Assembly (NCBI RefSeq): GCF_002295065.1
Contig: NZ_NSGG01000003.1
Coordinates: 536,001 to 600,000, forward strand
Reading direction: 5' to 3'
Source: Mesorhizobium sp. WSM3859
Lineage (GTDB): Bacteria; Pseudomonadota; Alphaproteobacteria; Rhizobiales; Rhizobiaceae
Length of the DNA stretch: 64,000 bases
Shown piece after piece: positions 33,118 through 42,067 of this stretch. Under the pieces are notes generated by a model. That model made no database searches. It was not told the origin of the DNA and saw only the letters and a program-made list of their open reading frames with translations. Positions within the stretch are counted from its first letter, which is position 1; each line of letters opens with the position of its first letter. Both the position numbers and the translations under genes were made by a program.

Positions 33118-34038
33118 ATGTCCCTGTCGTTCCGCCGCGCCTCGCTCGCCAGCTTCGGTCTGGCCTTCGGGCTCTCGGCTCTCTGTCTGTCGCCGCTGAT
33201 GGCGCAGGAGACCAAGCCCGCGGAGGCTGCCGCGCCTGCCGCCGCTCCCGCCGCGCCGGTCGATCCCAATGCCGTGGTCGCCACCATCAATGGCGAGAAG
33301 CTGACTGAGGCCGATCTGCGGCTCGCCGAAGGCGAACTCTCGCAACAGTTCGCTCAGCTGCCGCCGGACCAGCGCCGCGCGGCCGCCCTTTCGGCGGCGA
33401 TCGAAATCCGCGTCATGGCCAAGAAGGCGGTCGACAGCGGCCTCGACAAGGACGCCGACTTCCAGCGCCGCATGGCTTTCCTGCAGGCGCGCGCGCTGCA
33501 TGGCGAGGTCGTCGAGAAGGAAGTGGTCGACAAGGTCACGGACGCCGAAGTGCGCGCCCGCTACGACCAGGAGATCGCCAACACGCCGCCGGTCAATGAA
33601 GTGCATGCGCGTCACATCCTCGTGAAGACGAAGGAAGAGGCCGAGGCGATCATCAAGCAGCTCGACGGTGGCGCCGACTTCCAGAAGCTCGCCAACGAGC
33701 ACACCAACGACCCCTCGGGCAAAACCAGTGGCGGCGATCTGGGCTGGTTCGGACCGGGGCAGATGGTGCCGGAATTCGACAAGGCGGCCTTCGCGCTTGA
33801 CGTCGGCAAATACACGAAGGAGCCGGTGCAGACGCAGTTCGGCTGGCACGTCATCAAGCTCGAAGACAAGCGCGCCAAGCAGCCGCCGGCCTTCGACGAC
33901 GTCAAGGACCAGGCCAAGCAGGCGGTGATCCGCGACAAGTATTTCGCCATGGTCAAGGAGCTGCGCGCGGCAGCCAAGGTCGAGATTCCGGACGAGAAGC
34001 TCAAGAAGGACATCGACACGCTGGAAGCTGGCAAGTAA
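33118..34038 (+). CDS. Periplasmic peptidyl-prolyl cis-trans isomerase (parvulin type)
   Basis: 306-aa exported foldase. Signal peptide with MSLSFRRASLASF to LMAQ, an Ala/Pro-rich spacer (30-50), an N-terminal chaperone-like segment (55-150), and a single parvulin domain (about 150-250: EVHARHILVKTKEEAEAI, then SGKTSGGDLGWFGPGQMVPEFDKAAF). Likely helps outer-membrane and exported proteins fold. ATG at 33118 with GGAG nine bases upstream. Divergent from secA. Ends before a strong terminator. Confidence 0.92.
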   Translation: MSLSFRRASLASFGLAFGLSALCLSPLMAQETKPAEAAAPAAAPAAPVDPNAVVATINGEKLTEADLRLAEGELSQQFAQLPPDQRRAAALSAAIEIRVMAKKAVDSGLDKDADFQRRMAFLQARALHGEVVEKEVVDKVTDAEVRARYDQEIANTPPVNEVHARHILVKTKEEAEAIIKQLDGGADFQKLANEHTNDPSGKTSGGDLGWFGPGQMVPEFDKAAFALDVGKYTKEPVQTQFGWHVIKLEDKRAKQPPAFDDVKDQAKQAVIRDKYFAMVKELRAAAKVEIPDEKLKKDIDTLEAGK

Positions 34039-34062
34039 TCCGGCCGCCGGCCGATAGTTTGC

Positions 34063-34090
34063 AAAGGGCGCCTTCGGGCGCCCTTTCGTT
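34063..34090 (+). terminator. Rho-independent terminator after the parvulin gene
   Basis: AAAGGGCGCC and GGCGCCCTTT pair around a TTCG loop, followed by CGTT; strong 10-bp stem 25 bases past the stop. It reaches the stop of the convergent TetR gene and may serve both. Confidence 0.8.
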
Positions 34091-34685
34091 ATGGGGCGGG
34101 GGCTATCCCTCGCACCACATAGCGCACGGCAGCGCGGATCGCCGCCTCGTCTTCGCCGAGGCGGTTGCTCAGCAGATGCCGCCAGGCGTAGGACGCGATC
34201 AGATCAGCGACGATCCCGGCATCGACATCGGCCGCCACCTCGCCGCGCGCCTTGGCGCGCTCGATCATCAGGCGGGTATGGCTGCGGCGTCCTTTTGAGT
34301 ATTCGGCAAGTGCCGCCGCGGCCGTCTCGTCCGACTGCGCCTCGGCAATCAGTGAGCGGTAGATGTTGCCCGATGGGGTGTCGCGCCAATGCGCGAACAG
34401 ATTCCTGAGGAAGCCGGCCAGATCATCCTCGACGTTTCCGGTGTCGGGCGTCTCGACATGCTTCTGCCGCTGGTAGACCTCGATCAGCAGCGCCGCCTTG
34501 CTCGGCCACCAGCGATAGATGGTTGGTTTTCCCGCCCGCGCCCGCCGGGCGACGGCTTCGATCGAGAAGCCGGCATAACCCGCCTCGCGCAATACGCCTT
34601 CGGCCGCCTCGATGATGGCATCGGCGCTCTCTGGATTGCGTTTTGCGCCGATCGACTTGCGCCCGCGAGCGGCGGCTTCGCCCAT
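34089..34685 (-). CDS. TetR/AcrR family transcriptional regulator
   Basis: 198-aa repressor with an N-terminal [45 protein letters not shown] (residues about 28-70). The C-terminal part is the TetR_C_11-like ligand domain ([18 protein letters not shown]). Target unknown; no efflux gene lies beside it, and the divergent neighbour is argJ, whose promoter region it shares only partly. Stop overlaps the terminator of the parvulin gene. Confidence 0.9.
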   Translation of the reverse strand: MGEAAARGRKSIGAKRNPESADAIIEAAEGVLREAGYAGFSIEAVARRARAGKPTIYRWWPSKAALLIEVYQRQKHVETPDTGNVEDDLAGFLRNLFAHWRDTPSGNIYRSLIAEAQSDETAAAALAEYSKGRRSHTRLMIERAKARGEVAADVDAGIVADLIASYAWRHLLSNRLGEDEAAIRAAVRYVVRGIAPAP

Positions 34686-34873
34686 TCCAGTCTTCCTTAG
34701 CCGGTGAATCTGCCGCCGATCATATTGGCTTCGCGGGCGAAACGAAACGACGCGTTTCCAATTGCAAAACCGCCGGCCAAGGCGCGAAGGCGCGGCCAGA
34801 ACGCCCCTTGCGCCGGGGCGCGCTATCGGGCAAACCGGCCTTCCTTTCGCTTTATCGCCGTTCCGGGGTTCCG

Positions 34874-36115
34874 ATGTCCGCTACGATCTCGCCGCTCGCA
34901 CCGAAGAAGTATCCGAAGATGCCGGTCATCGAGGGTGTGCGCATCGCGACCGCGGAGGCCGGCATCAAATACCGGAACAGAACCGACCTGCTCGCCATGG
35001 TCTTCGATCCGGGCACGGCTGTCGCCGGCGTGTTCACCAGGTCGAAATGCCCGTCGGCGCCGGTCGACTTCTGCCGCCAGAACCTGCCCGCCGGCAAGGC
35101 GCGCGTGCTGGTGGTCAATTCCGGCAATGCCAACGCCTTCACCGGCAAGAAGGGCAAGGCCTCGACCGCGCTGACCGGCGAGGCGGCGGCCAAGGCCGCA
35201 GGATGTTCCGAAAGCGAGGTGTTCCTGGCTTCGACCGGCGTTATCGGCGAGCCGCTCGACACCACCAAATTCAGCCATCTGCTCGCGGGCCTGGTCAAGG
35301 ACGGCAAGCCGGATCTGTGGACCGAGGCCGCCAAGGCCATCATGACCACCGACACCTATCCGAAGGTGGCGACGGCGACGGTCAAGCTCGGCGACACCGA
35401 CGTGACCATCAACGGCATCGCCAAGGGCGCCGGCATGATCGCGCCCGACATGGCGACGATGCTTTCCTTCATTGCCACCGACGCGCCGATCGCCGCTTCC
35501 GTGCTGCAGGACCTGTTGTCGCGGGGCACGGCCAAGACCTTCAACGCGGTGACCGTCGACAGCGACACCTCGACCAGCGACACGCTGCTCATCTTCGCCA
35601 CCGGCAAGGCCGCCGCGCGCGGCGCGCCGGCGATCGCTGATCCCAAGGATGCACGGCTCGGCGCGTTCCGCAGGGCGCTCGGCAAGGTGCTGAAGTCGCT
35701 GGCGCTGCAAGTGGTGCGCGACGGCGAGGGCGCGCGCAAGCAGGTCGAAGTCACGGTGACCGGCGCCAAGTCGGCGCGTTCGGCCAAGCGCATCGCGCTG
35801 TCGATCGCCAATTCGCCGCTGGTCAAGACAGCCGTCGCCGGCGAGGACGCCAATTGGGGCCGCGTCGTCATGGCCGTCGGCAAGGCCGGCGAGCCGGCAG
35901 ACCGCGACCGGCTGTCGATCTGGTTCGGCGACAACCGCCTGGCGCATGAGGGCGAGCGCGATCCGGCCTATTCGGAGGAAGCGACGTCTGCCTACATGAA
36001 GCGCGACGAGATCCGCATCCGCGCCGATATCGGCATCGGTCGCGGCAAGGCGACGGTGTGGACCTGCGACCTCACCAAGGAATATGTCGCCATCAACGGC
36101 GATTACCGGAGCTGA
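34874..36115 (+). CDS. argJ: Glutamate N-acetyltransferase / amino-acid acetyltransferase
   Basis: 413-aa bifunctional arginine-pathway enzyme that moves acetyl between ornithine and glutamate. It self-cleaves before a conserved Thr: the motif [14 protein letters not shown] is intact and the nucleophile is Thr195. Length and the C-terminal [15 protein letters not shown] end are standard. ATG at 34874 directly precedes [13 protein letters not shown], the usual N-terminus; the reading frame upstream lacks similarity. First gene of a three-gene operon with a GNAT acetyltransferase and mutT (overlapping junctions). Confidence 0.97.
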   Translation: MSATISPLAPKKYPKMPVIEGVRIATAEAGIKYRNRTDLLAMVFDPGTAVAGVFTRSKCPSAPVDFCRQNLPAGKARVLVVNSGNANAFTGKKGKASTALTGEAAAKAAGCSESEVFLASTGVIGEPLDTTKFSHLLAGLVKDGKPDLWTEAAKAIMTTDTYPKVATATVKLGDTDVTINGIAKGAGMIAPDMATMLSFIATDAPIAASVLQDLLSRGTAKTFNAVTVDSDTSTSDTLLIFATGKAAARGAPAIADPKDARLGAFRRALGKVLKSLALQVVRDGEGARKQVEVTVTGAKSARSAKRIALSIANSPLVKTAVAGEDANWGRVVMAVGKAGEPADRDRLSIWFGDNRLAHEGERDPAYSEEATSAYMKRDEIRIRADIGIGRGKATVWTCDLTKEYVAINGDYRS

Positions 36116-36894
36116 TGGCGCCGGTGTCCAGGCATCCGGCAAGCGTGCTGGCGGTCGTGCGCCGCTACGAGGCGGCGGGCTTTCGCGCCTGGCCGGCGGC
36201 GGCCGTCCACTATGACGGCACCTGGGTGGTGCGGCTGACCGCCGGGCACCCCGCCAAGCGGCTGAACTCGGTCAATCCGCTCGATCCGGGCGACACGCAC
36301 GCCATCGAAGAGCGCATCGGCCGCGCCGCGCGCCGCTTCGATGCCTATGGCAGGCCGCTGACCTTTCGCATGTCGCCGCTGTCGGGACAGGTCTTGTCCA
36401 CGCATCTCGACAAGGCTGGCTGGAACAGGTTCGACGAATCCATGGTCATGCGGCTGCCGCTGAAGGATCTCGAGCTCGGCGCGGCCATGGACCAGATACC
36501 GCTCAAGGACATCAGCCGCTTCATCGGCGCGTCGTTGAGAACCAGCGGCTCGGACGCCTCGCTGCGGCCCGGCCTGTCCGAGGTCATCGGCGCCATTCAG
36601 CCCGAAGCTGGGCTTTTCGCGCTGGAGGACGGCAATGAGCCGCTGGCGACGCTGATCTGCGTCCATGACGGCGATCTCGCCGGCCTGTTCGAGGTCGCCA
36701 CCGAAAAATCGGCGCGCAAACAGGGCCATGGCAGCAATCTCATCCTGTCGGCGCTGAAATGGGCGCGGCTGCGTGGCGCGCGCGAGGCCTGGCTGCAGGT
36801 CGAGGCCGGCAATGCCCCGGCGCTCTCGCTCTACCGGTCGCTCGGCTTCGAGGAAGTCTACCGCTACCACTATCGACGGCCGCCGGGCGCATGA
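36115..36894 (+). CDS. GNAT family N-acetyltransferase
   Basis: 259-aa acetyltransferase with the GNAT core in the C-terminal half: GDLAGLFEVATEKSARKQGHGSNLI (acetyl-CoA pyrophosphate loop RKQGHGS near residue 200) and WLQVEAGNAPALSLYRSLGFEEVYRYHYR. The N-terminal 120 residues are a degenerate repeat of the fold. ATG overlaps the argJ stop (TGATG) and its stop overlaps the mutT start, so all three are coupled. Conserved neighbour of argJ in Rhizobiales; substrate unknown. Confidence 0.9.
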   Translation: MAPVSRHPASVLAVVRRYEAAGFRAWPAAAVHYDGTWVVRLTAGHPAKRLNSVNPLDPGDTHAIEERIGRAARRFDAYGRPLTFRMSPLSGQVLSTHLDKAGWNRFDESMVMRLPLKDLELGAAMDQIPLKDISRFIGASLRTSGSDASLRPGLSEVIGAIQPEAGLFALEDGNEPLATLICVHDGDLAGLFEVATEKSARKQGHGSNLILSALKWARLRGAREAWLQVEAGNAPALSLYRSLGFEEVYRYHYRRPPGA

Positions 36895-37313
36895 GCGACA
36901 GCAAGCCAGCCGGAAAGCGCCTGCTGCTGGTCGCCGCCTGCGCGTTGGTCGATACCGACCGGCGCGTGCTCCTGGCGCAGCGCCCCGAGGGCAAGCAGCT
37001 TGCAGGCCTGTGGGAGTTCCCGGGCGGTAAGGTCGAGCCCGGCGAGACGCCGGAGGAGTGCCTGGTCCGGGAGCTGCATGAGGAACTGGGCATCGAGACC
37101 GAGATTCCGTGCCTGGCGCCTCTCACCTTCGCCAGCCATTCCTATGAAGATTTCCATCTACTGATGCCGCTTTATGTCTGCCGCCGCTTTCGCGGGATCG
37201 CGCAGCCCAGGGAAGGGCAGGGGCTGAAATGGGTCAGGCCTAGGCAGATGCGCGACTACCCGATGCCGCCGGCCGACGCACCGCTGATCCAGTTCCTCAT
37301 CGACCTGCTGTAA
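36891..37313 (+). CDS. mutT: 8-oxo-dGTP diphosphatase MutT (Nudix)
   Basis: 140-aa Nudix hydrolase that clears oxidised guanine nucleotides. The Nudix box GKVEPGETPEECLVRELHEELGI (residues about 45-67; catalytic Glu residues in RELHEEL) is complete. ATGA overlap with the preceding GNAT gene. Standard length for MutT. The 150 bases after it show no gene. Confidence 0.93.
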   Translation: MSDSKPAGKRLLLVAACALVDTDRRVLLAQRPEGKQLAGLWEFPGGKVEPGETPEECLVRELHEELGIETEIPCLAPLTFASHSYEDFHLLMPLYVCRRFRGIAQPREGQGLKWVRPRQMRDYPMPPADAPLIQFLIDLL

Positions 37314-37466
37314 TTCGCGACCAGCCTTCGGGGCCTGTCACATTTGCTGGAAGCGTCTTTTCCGGAGCTGCTTTAGCCAGCGTTAATGGAAGATTTATCT
37401 CGACGTGAAAAATTGCACGGGGCCGTTTCGCGCGGCGAGATCGTCGATGACTGTGGGAAACACGGC

Positions 37467-37787
37467 ATGAGCCTTGAAAGAGACTGGGACTCGATCCGGC
37501 CCGACCGAGGCTTCCGCGCCGCGGATGCCGGCATGGGCATCCTGCGAATCACGCTTCTCTTCGGCTCGGCCGCCGTGGCGCTGGCGCTGATCGCAACGCC
37601 TTTCCTGGACAGCCAGACGCGATCGCAGGGCGCTCGCGACGGCTTGGCTGTCGGGCTCGACATGACGCCGACCGGATCGATCGGCCATCGTACCAATACA
37701 TATACCGTGCGCCGCAGTGTGCTGCAGCCGATGCCCAGTTCAATCTGCGTCATCCGCAATGACGGCAGCCGCAGCGGCGAGTGCTGA
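37467..37787 (+). CDS. Single-helix membrane protein of unknown function
   Basis: 106-aa protein with one membrane segment (about 25-43, GILRITLLFGSAAVALALIA) and a periplasmic C-terminal part containing GLDMTPTGSIGHRTNTYTVRRS and a Cys pair at the end. Looks like a conserved Rhizobiales hypothetical. ATG at 37467 preferred over one 81 bases upstream because the added part is not conserved-looking. Lies before the Flp pilin gene and might be linked to it. Confidence 0.65.
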   Translation: MSLERDWDSIRPDRGFRAADAGMGILRITLLFGSAAVALALIATPFLDSQTRSQGARDGLAVGLDMTPTGSIGHRTNTYTVRRSVLQPMPSSICVIRNDGSRSGEC

Positions 37788-37840
37788 CATGGTTAATGAT
37801 TTTTCGGGACACCGGCATTTCACTCGCTGTTAAGCTTTTG

Positions 37841-37860
37841 CCGTTAACCTTTCTTAACGG
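37841..37860 (+). promoter_or_regulatory. Perfect inverted repeat before the pilin gene
   Basis: CCGTTAA-N6-TTAACGG about 33 bases upstream of the Flp pilin start. Resembles the TTAA-N7-TTAA CtrA-binding pattern but with spacing 6, so a CtrA site is only a guess. Another TTAA lies 10 bases before it. Confidence 0.4.
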
Positions 37861-37892
37861 GTAGGACATTAGAATTTCTGCATAAGGGATCG

Positions 37893-38078
37893 ATGACCAT
37901 GAAAAACCTGCTGCAGCAATTCGTAAGAGATGAGACAGGCGCCACGGCCATCGAATATGGCCTGATCGTTGCCGTGCTGTCGCTTACAATCATCGGCGGC
38001 GTGGGCAGGGCCGCGGACGCGCTTCAGTGGTTGTTCAGCGACAACAACAGCAGGCTGGTCCAGGCCTTTTCCCACTGA
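37893..38078 (+). CDS. Flp/Fap-type IVb pilin
   Basis: 61-aa prepilin. Short leader MTMKNLLQQFVRDETG is followed by the processing site and ATAIEYGLIVAVLSLTII, the hydrophobic N-terminal helix of Flp pilins (Glu5 equivalent in IEYG). Would be cut by a TadV/CpaA-like prepilin peptidase and assembled by a Tad secretion system; none of those genes lies in the window, so this is an orphan pilin gene. ATG at 37893 or the ATG two codons later are both possible. Confidence 0.9.
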   Translation: MTMKNLLQQFVRDETGATAIEYGLIVAVLSLTIIGGVGRAADALQWLFSDNNSRLVQAFSH

Positions 38079-38107
38079 CGAAGCCGACCCGGCAATCAGA
38101 GACGCGG

Positions 38108-38980
38108 TCAACCCTTCGGCGGGTTCTCCAGGATCGCCTTCAGCGATACCTTGGCTGACCCCGGCTTGAGCGGCTTTTGCTGCGAGGCGTCGGGCGCCCA
38201 ACCGGACATCCAGACAACCGGAAAGCTTGCGCGGATGCGGCCATCCGGGTCCGAGAACCGTTCGGCATAGATTTCGGCGGCACGGGCAAACAGGCGTCTG
38301 CTGCCTGGCCGCCGGCTGCGGTCGATGAGCGGGCTGGTTTCGCCCATGGCGCGCAGATCGGCAGCGAGATCGAACAGCGTATCGTAGCGCACGGCGACCG
38401 TTTCGACATCGGCGACAGGCAATGCCAGGCCGGCGCGCTGCAACAGCCCACCCGCATCGCGCACGTCGGTGAAAGGAAGGATGCGCGGGCTCGCGCCGCC
38501 GGAAAGCTCCGTCTCAGCCGTCAGCATGCTTTCGCGCAACTCCGCGAGCGTACCCGCGCCAGCGAGAGCGCCAAGGAAAAGCCCATCCGGTTTCAGCGCC
38601 CGGCGGATTTGCGCCAACACGCCGGGAATGTCGTTCATCGCGTGCAGCGAGAGCAGGGAGACGACGAGATCGAGGCTGCCCTCCTCGAACGGCACGGTCT
38701 CCGGCGGCGCTACCAGGCCGAGGCCGCCGGCGAGAAGCGCTTCATCCATCTCGACACGCACGATCTCGCCGACCTTGCCGCTGGCTGCGAGCACCTCGGC
38801 GGCCGCCGACGTCTGGCAGAACAGCGCGGCCGCCTTGCCGAAGCGGCGTTCCACGGCAGCCAGCCGGTCGGCAAGGTCTTCGGCCGCTCGCCGCATCAGG
38901 AAATCGGCACCCTCGACGGGGCGGGCGAGAGCCCGGCGCTTGCGCGCGAGCCAGAGCTCAGTGTCGATCAAAGGCTGCAA
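38108..38980 (-). CDS. Class I SAM methyltransferase (NDUFAF5/BioC-like)
   Basis: 290-aa protein with a methyltransferase fold similar to NDUFAF5 of mitochondria and to BioC. Typical NDUFAF5 opening ELWLARKRRAL (residues 7-17) and the motif SLDLVVSLLSLHAMNDIPGVLAQIRRALKPDGLFLGAL near 105-140. NDUFAF5 hydroxylates or assembles complex I; the bacterial role is unproven. TTG start at 38980 with AGGAAG seven bases upstream. Divergent from comF with a 41-base gap between start codons. Confidence 0.85.
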   Translation of the reverse strand: MQPLIDTELWLARKRRALARPVEGADFLMRRAAEDLADRLAAVERRFGKAAALFCQTSAAAEVLAASGKVGEIVRVEMDEALLAGGLGLVAPPETVPFEEGSLDLVVSLLSLHAMNDIPGVLAQIRRALKPDGLFLGALAGAGTLAELRESMLTAETELSGGASPRILPFTDVRDAGGLLQRAGLALPVADVETVAVRYDTLFDLAADLRAMGETSPLIDRSRRPGSRRLFARAAEIYAERFSDPDGRIRASFPVVWMSGWAPDASQQKPLKPGSAKVSLKAILENPPKG

Positions 38981-39021
38981 TCAAAAGCTTCCTGTTGTCC
39001 GCGCCCGCCGGAGTGGTGTTA

Positions 39022-39846
39022 ATGTGGCGCGGGGTTTCCTTTCACGTGGCCGATCCGGTGCACAAGATCAAGACCAGCGCGGTTCTGGACATGACGCGGC
39101 AGGCGCTGGCCTGGCCGGCGCGTCTGTTGTTTCCGCCGGTTTGCGCCGGCTGCCGTCGCCATGTGTCGCAGCCCGGCGTTTTGTGCGGCGCCTGCTGGCC
39201 GAATCTGAGGCTGCTGGAAAAACCGTGGTGCCCGGTGATGGGAACGCCCTTCACCCACGACATGGGCGAGGGGTTTCTGTCGGCGGAAGCGATCGCCGAT
39301 CCGCCGCCCTTCGAACGAGCGCGGGCCGCCGTCGTCTATTCGGGCGTCGCCCGGCAGATGGTTCAGGGGCTGAAATATCAGGACCGCACCGATCTCGCGC
39401 CGTGGATGGCGAACTGGATGGTCCGCGCCGGCGCGGAGCTGATTGCCGAGGCCGATCTGGTCGTGCCGGTTCCGTTGCACTGGCGGCGCTTCTTCCGGCG
39501 CCAGTTCAACCAGTCTGCGGAGCTTGGACGCGCCGTTGCAAAGCTCAGCCGGCTGCCATTCTCGCCATCCGCGGTCAAACGCGTGAAGCTGACGCGCCAG
39601 CAGGTGGGGCTCGAACGGCATGAGCGCGAAGAGAATGTGCGCGCCGCCTTCCGCGTTCCACCGGACGCCGAGATCCAAATCTCGGGCCGCCGGGTGCTGG
39701 TGGTCGACGATGTCTACACCACCGGCGCCACCGTGAGGGCGATCGCCAAGGCGCTGAAGCGGGGCGGCGCCGGAGCGGTCGATGTCCTCACTTTCGCCCG
39801 CGTCCTGCCTGGGGACTTTCGGGCCGATGAGTCCGCGACTATATAG
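39022..39846 (+). CDS. ComF family protein (phosphoribosyltransferase fold)
   Basis: 274-aa protein related to competence protein ComFC. N-terminal Zn-finger cysteines CAGC (about 28-31) and CGAC (about 43-46), then a phosphoribosyltransferase domain with the PRPP motif VLVVDDVYTTGATV (about 219-232) and the family QVGLERHEREENVRAAF. Role may be DNA uptake or nucleotide salvage; not known in rhizobia. ATG at 39022 with GGAG nine bases upstream; a TTG at 38995 would extend it by nine residues. Confidence 0.9.
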   Translation: MWRGVSFHVADPVHKIKTSAVLDMTRQALAWPARLLFPPVCAGCRRHVSQPGVLCGACWPNLRLLEKPWCPVMGTPFTHDMGEGFLSAEAIADPPPFERARAAVVYSGVARQMVQGLKYQDRTDLAPWMANWMVRAGAELIAEADLVVPVPLHWRRFFRRQFNQSAELGRAVAKLSRLPFSPSAVKRVKLTRQQVGLERHEREENVRAAFRVPPDAEIQISGRRVLVVDDVYTTGATVRAIAKALKRGGAGAVDVLTFARVLPGDFRADESATI

Positions 39847-39922
39847 AAACCCAAGTGTTGTTTTTGGTGCAGATCGCTTTCATACAACCATTGGGCGACA
39901 TGCACTGGCAGGATTGTGACCG

Positions 39923-40186
39923 ATGGTCGATGTGACGATCTATACAAGGATGATGTGCGGTTACTGCAGCGCCGCCAAGCGGCTGCTCGACCGCAAGGGT
40001 GTGAGCTATACCGAGCACGATGCCTCCTTCTCGCCGGAACTGCGCCAGGAAATGATCTCGCGGGCGCATGGGCGAACCACCTTTCCGCAGATTTTCATCG
40101 GCGACACGCATGTCGGCGGCTGCGACGATCTCCATGACCTGGAGTCGCAGGGCCGGCTGGATGTGATGCTCGCCAACGGGAGATGA
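39923..40186 (+). CDS. grxC: Glutaredoxin 3
   Basis: 87-aa dithiol glutaredoxin; active site CGYC at 12-15, then the cis-Pro region TTFPQIFIG and the GSH-binding GGCDDL. Reduces disulfides and mixed glutathione adducts in the cytoplasm. Its stop overlaps the start of the nitrilase-like gene (ATGA). Gap after comF is 76 bases. Confidence 0.95.
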   Translation: MVDVTIYTRMMCGYCSAAKRLLDRKGVSYTEHDASFSPELRQEMISRAHGRTTFPQIFIGDTHVGGCDDLHDLESQGRLDVMLANGR

Positions 40187-41055
40187 TCATGGGTAGTTTC
40201 AAGGCCGCAGCCGTGCAGATGCGTTCGGGCACGAGCCCCGAGCGCAACGCCGCCGACATGGAAATCCTGGTCCGCCAGGCCGCCGGCCAGGGCGCGACCT
40301 ATGTCCAGACGCCGGAAATGACGGGCGCGCTGGTGCGTGACAAGGAGGCGGGTGCTGCCGCTTTCACCACCGAGGACAAGGACATTGTTGTCGCCACCGC
40401 GCGCAGGCTGGCGAAGGAGCTCGGCATCCACCTGCATATCGGCTCGACCGCGATCCGTCGCGCCGACGGCAAGCTCGCTAACCGCGCCTTCCTGTTTTCG
40501 CCCGACGGTGGCGCGATTGCCGGCTATGACAAGATCCATATGTTCGACGTCGACCTCGACAATGGCGAGAGCTGGCGCGAGTCAGCGGCCTACGAGCCCG
40601 GAACGGAAGCGGTTGTGGCCGATATCGAAGGGACGAAGCTCGGCTTTGCCGTCTGCTACGACCTGCGCTTCCCGCAATTGTTCCGCGCCGAGGCGATGGC
40701 CGGGGCCGAGGTGCTGACGGTGCCAGCCGCCTTCACGCGCCAGACTGGCGAGGCGCATTGGCATGTGCTGCTGCGCGCCCGCGCCATCGAGAACGGCGCC
40801 TATGTCATCGCCGCCGCGCAAGGCGGCCTGCATGAGGATGGGCGCGAGACCTATGGCCATTCTCTGATCGTCGACCCGTGGGGGCGCATCGTCGCCGAGG
40901 CCGCGCATAACGAGCCCGGCGTGATCATCGCCGAGATCGACCCGGCACAGTCGCTTGCCGCGCGCCGCAAGATCCCCAATCTCAGGAATGCGCGGGACTT
41001 CACCGTCAATGCCGGCGACGGCGAGGCGCTGCGTCTCAGGGGTGCTGCCTCTTGA
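40183..41055 (+). CDS. Carbon-nitrogen hydrolase (Nit1-like)
   Basis: 290-aa nitrilase-superfamily amidase with the catalytic triad Glu45 (TPEMTG), Lys117 (YDKIHMFD) and Cys158 (VCYDLRF). The segment DLRFPQLFRAEAMAGAEVLTVPAAFT and HWHVLLRARAIEN are characteristic of the Nit1 branch, whose members hydrolyse deaminated glutathione. That fits its place next to glutaredoxin. Overlaps both neighbours by 4 bases, so grxC, this gene and the DUF1178 gene are one operon. Confidence 0.92.
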   Translation: MIMGSFKAAAVQMRSGTSPERNAADMEILVRQAAGQGATYVQTPEMTGALVRDKEAGAAAFTTEDKDIVVATARRLAKELGIHLHIGSTAIRRADGKLANRAFLFSPDGGAIAGYDKIHMFDVDLDNGESWRESAAYEPGTEAVVADIEGTKLGFAVCYDLRFPQLFRAEAMAGAEVLTVPAAFTRQTGEAHWHVLLRARAIENGAYVIAAAQGGLHEDGRETYGHSLIVDPWGRIVAEAAHNEPGVIIAEIDPAQSLAARRKIPNLRNARDFTVNAGDGEALRLRGAAS

Positions 41056-41477
41056 TCCGCTTTTCCCTGATCTGCGAGCACGAGCACGAATTCGAAGCCT
41101 GGTTCCGCAGCAATGACGACTTCGACACCCAGAAGAAGCGCGGCTTCGTCGATTGCCCGACCTGCGGCTCGCACAAGATAGAGAAGGCGCTGATGGCGCC
41201 GGCCGTCTCGACCTCGCGCAGGCAGGAGAAGATGGCTTTGGCCATGGGCGAAGCGCAGAAGCAGGCGCTGGCGCAGTTGAAGGCGCTGGCCGAGAAGGTG
41301 CGCGAGAATGCCGACTATGTCGGCGACAAGTTCGCCGAGGAAGCGCGCAAGATCCACTTCGGAGAGACCGATCCGCGCGGCATCTATGGCGAGGCGACGC
41401 CGGAAGAGGCGGAAAGCCTCGTCGAGGATGGCGTCGAATTCATGCCGATCCCGAGTTTCCCGGACGACCGGAATTAG
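41052..41477 (+). CDS. DUF1178 family protein
   Basis: 141-aa protein of a family almost always beside grxC and nit1 in alphaproteobacteria. N-terminal zinc-ribbon-like Cys pair: SLICEHEHEFEAWF and DCPTCGSHKIEKALMAP. A helical middle follows, and the C-terminus ends in DGVEFMPIPSFPDDRN. Starts with TTG overlapping the previous stop. Function unknown. Its stop overlaps the stop of the convergent MarR gene by 3-4 bases. Confidence 0.9.
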   Translation: MIRFSLICEHEHEFEAWFRSNDDFDTQKKRGFVDCPTCGSHKIEKALMAPAVSTSRRQEKMALAMGEAQKQALAQLKALAEKVRENADYVGDKFAEEARKIHFGETDPRGIYGEATPEEAESLVEDGVEFMPIPSFPDDRN

Positions 41478-41968
41478 GACGGCGAACTCAGGCTTCCGAT
41501 TAGTTTTTCCAGCAGTTTAGCCAGCATTTCCCTGTCCTCTTGCGTCAGGCCGGCGAGGATTTCATGCTCGTTGGCGACATGGGCGGCAAGTACGGTGTCG
41601 GTGAGTTCGCGGCCTTTCGCGGTGAGCTGCACAACCACGCCGCGCCGATCACTTGGGTGCGGGGCGCGCTGGATTAGTCCGGCCTTTTCCAGGCGATCGA
41701 GGCGGGCGGTCATGGCACCGGACGTCACCATCGTCGCCTCGTAAAGCTCGGTCGGTGTCAGCGCGTAGGGTGAGCCTGAGCGGCGCAGCGTCGCCAGGAC
41801 ATCGAATTCACCGGACTGCAGTCCGAAACGGGCGAAGACCGGCGCGAGCCGATCGCGCGCGATGAGCGACGACGCTTCGTTCAGGCGACCGATGACGCCC
41901 ATCGGCGAGACGTCGAGATCCGGCCGTTCGCGCCGCCACTGCTCCATGGCCCTGCCTGCTCGATCCAT
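41474..41968 (-). CDS. MarR family transcriptional regulator
   Basis: 164-aa winged-helix regulator. The wing HTH is LTPTELYEATMVTSGAMTARLDRLEKAGLIQRAPHPSDRRGVVVQLTAKG (about residues 70-120). ATG at 41968 chosen: GGTGAG lies five bases before it, and an alternative ATG at 41995 overlaps the -35 element of the divergent gene. It is divergent from the EamA exporter gene with which it shares an operator-like palindrome, so control of that exporter is likely. Confidence 0.9.
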   Translation of the reverse strand: MDRAGRAMEQWRRERPDLDVSPMGVIGRLNEASSLIARDRLAPVFARFGLQSGEFDVLATLRRSGSPYALTPTELYEATMVTSGAMTARLDRLEKAGLIQRAPHPSDRRGVVVQLTAKGRELTDTVLAAHVANEHEILAGLTQEDREMLAKLLEKLIGSLSSPS

Positions 41969-41988
41969 ATCGCTCACCGCAAAGTATC

Positions 41989-42016
41989 TTGACATTAAGA
42001 ATCTTTACGTTATCAT
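41989..42016 (+). promoter_or_regulatory. Promoter and possible MarR operator before the EamA gene
   Basis: TTGACA-N16-TATCAT forms a good sigma-70-type promoter for the exporter. The 9-bp palindrome AAGAATCTT (41997-42005) sits in the spacer, where a MarR dimer could block polymerase. Confidence 0.5.
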
Positions 42017-42067
42017 ACCCTAGGAAGAAGCGGCCGCCAAGCGGTCACGCAGCGACAGGACAGCCCG

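Noticed and set aside
30768..33308. 846-aa open frame opposite secA
   Set aside because: Antisense of a highly conserved gene in GC-rich DNA; composition (Val/Leu/Asp/Arg) is typical of a shadow frame and no family is seen.
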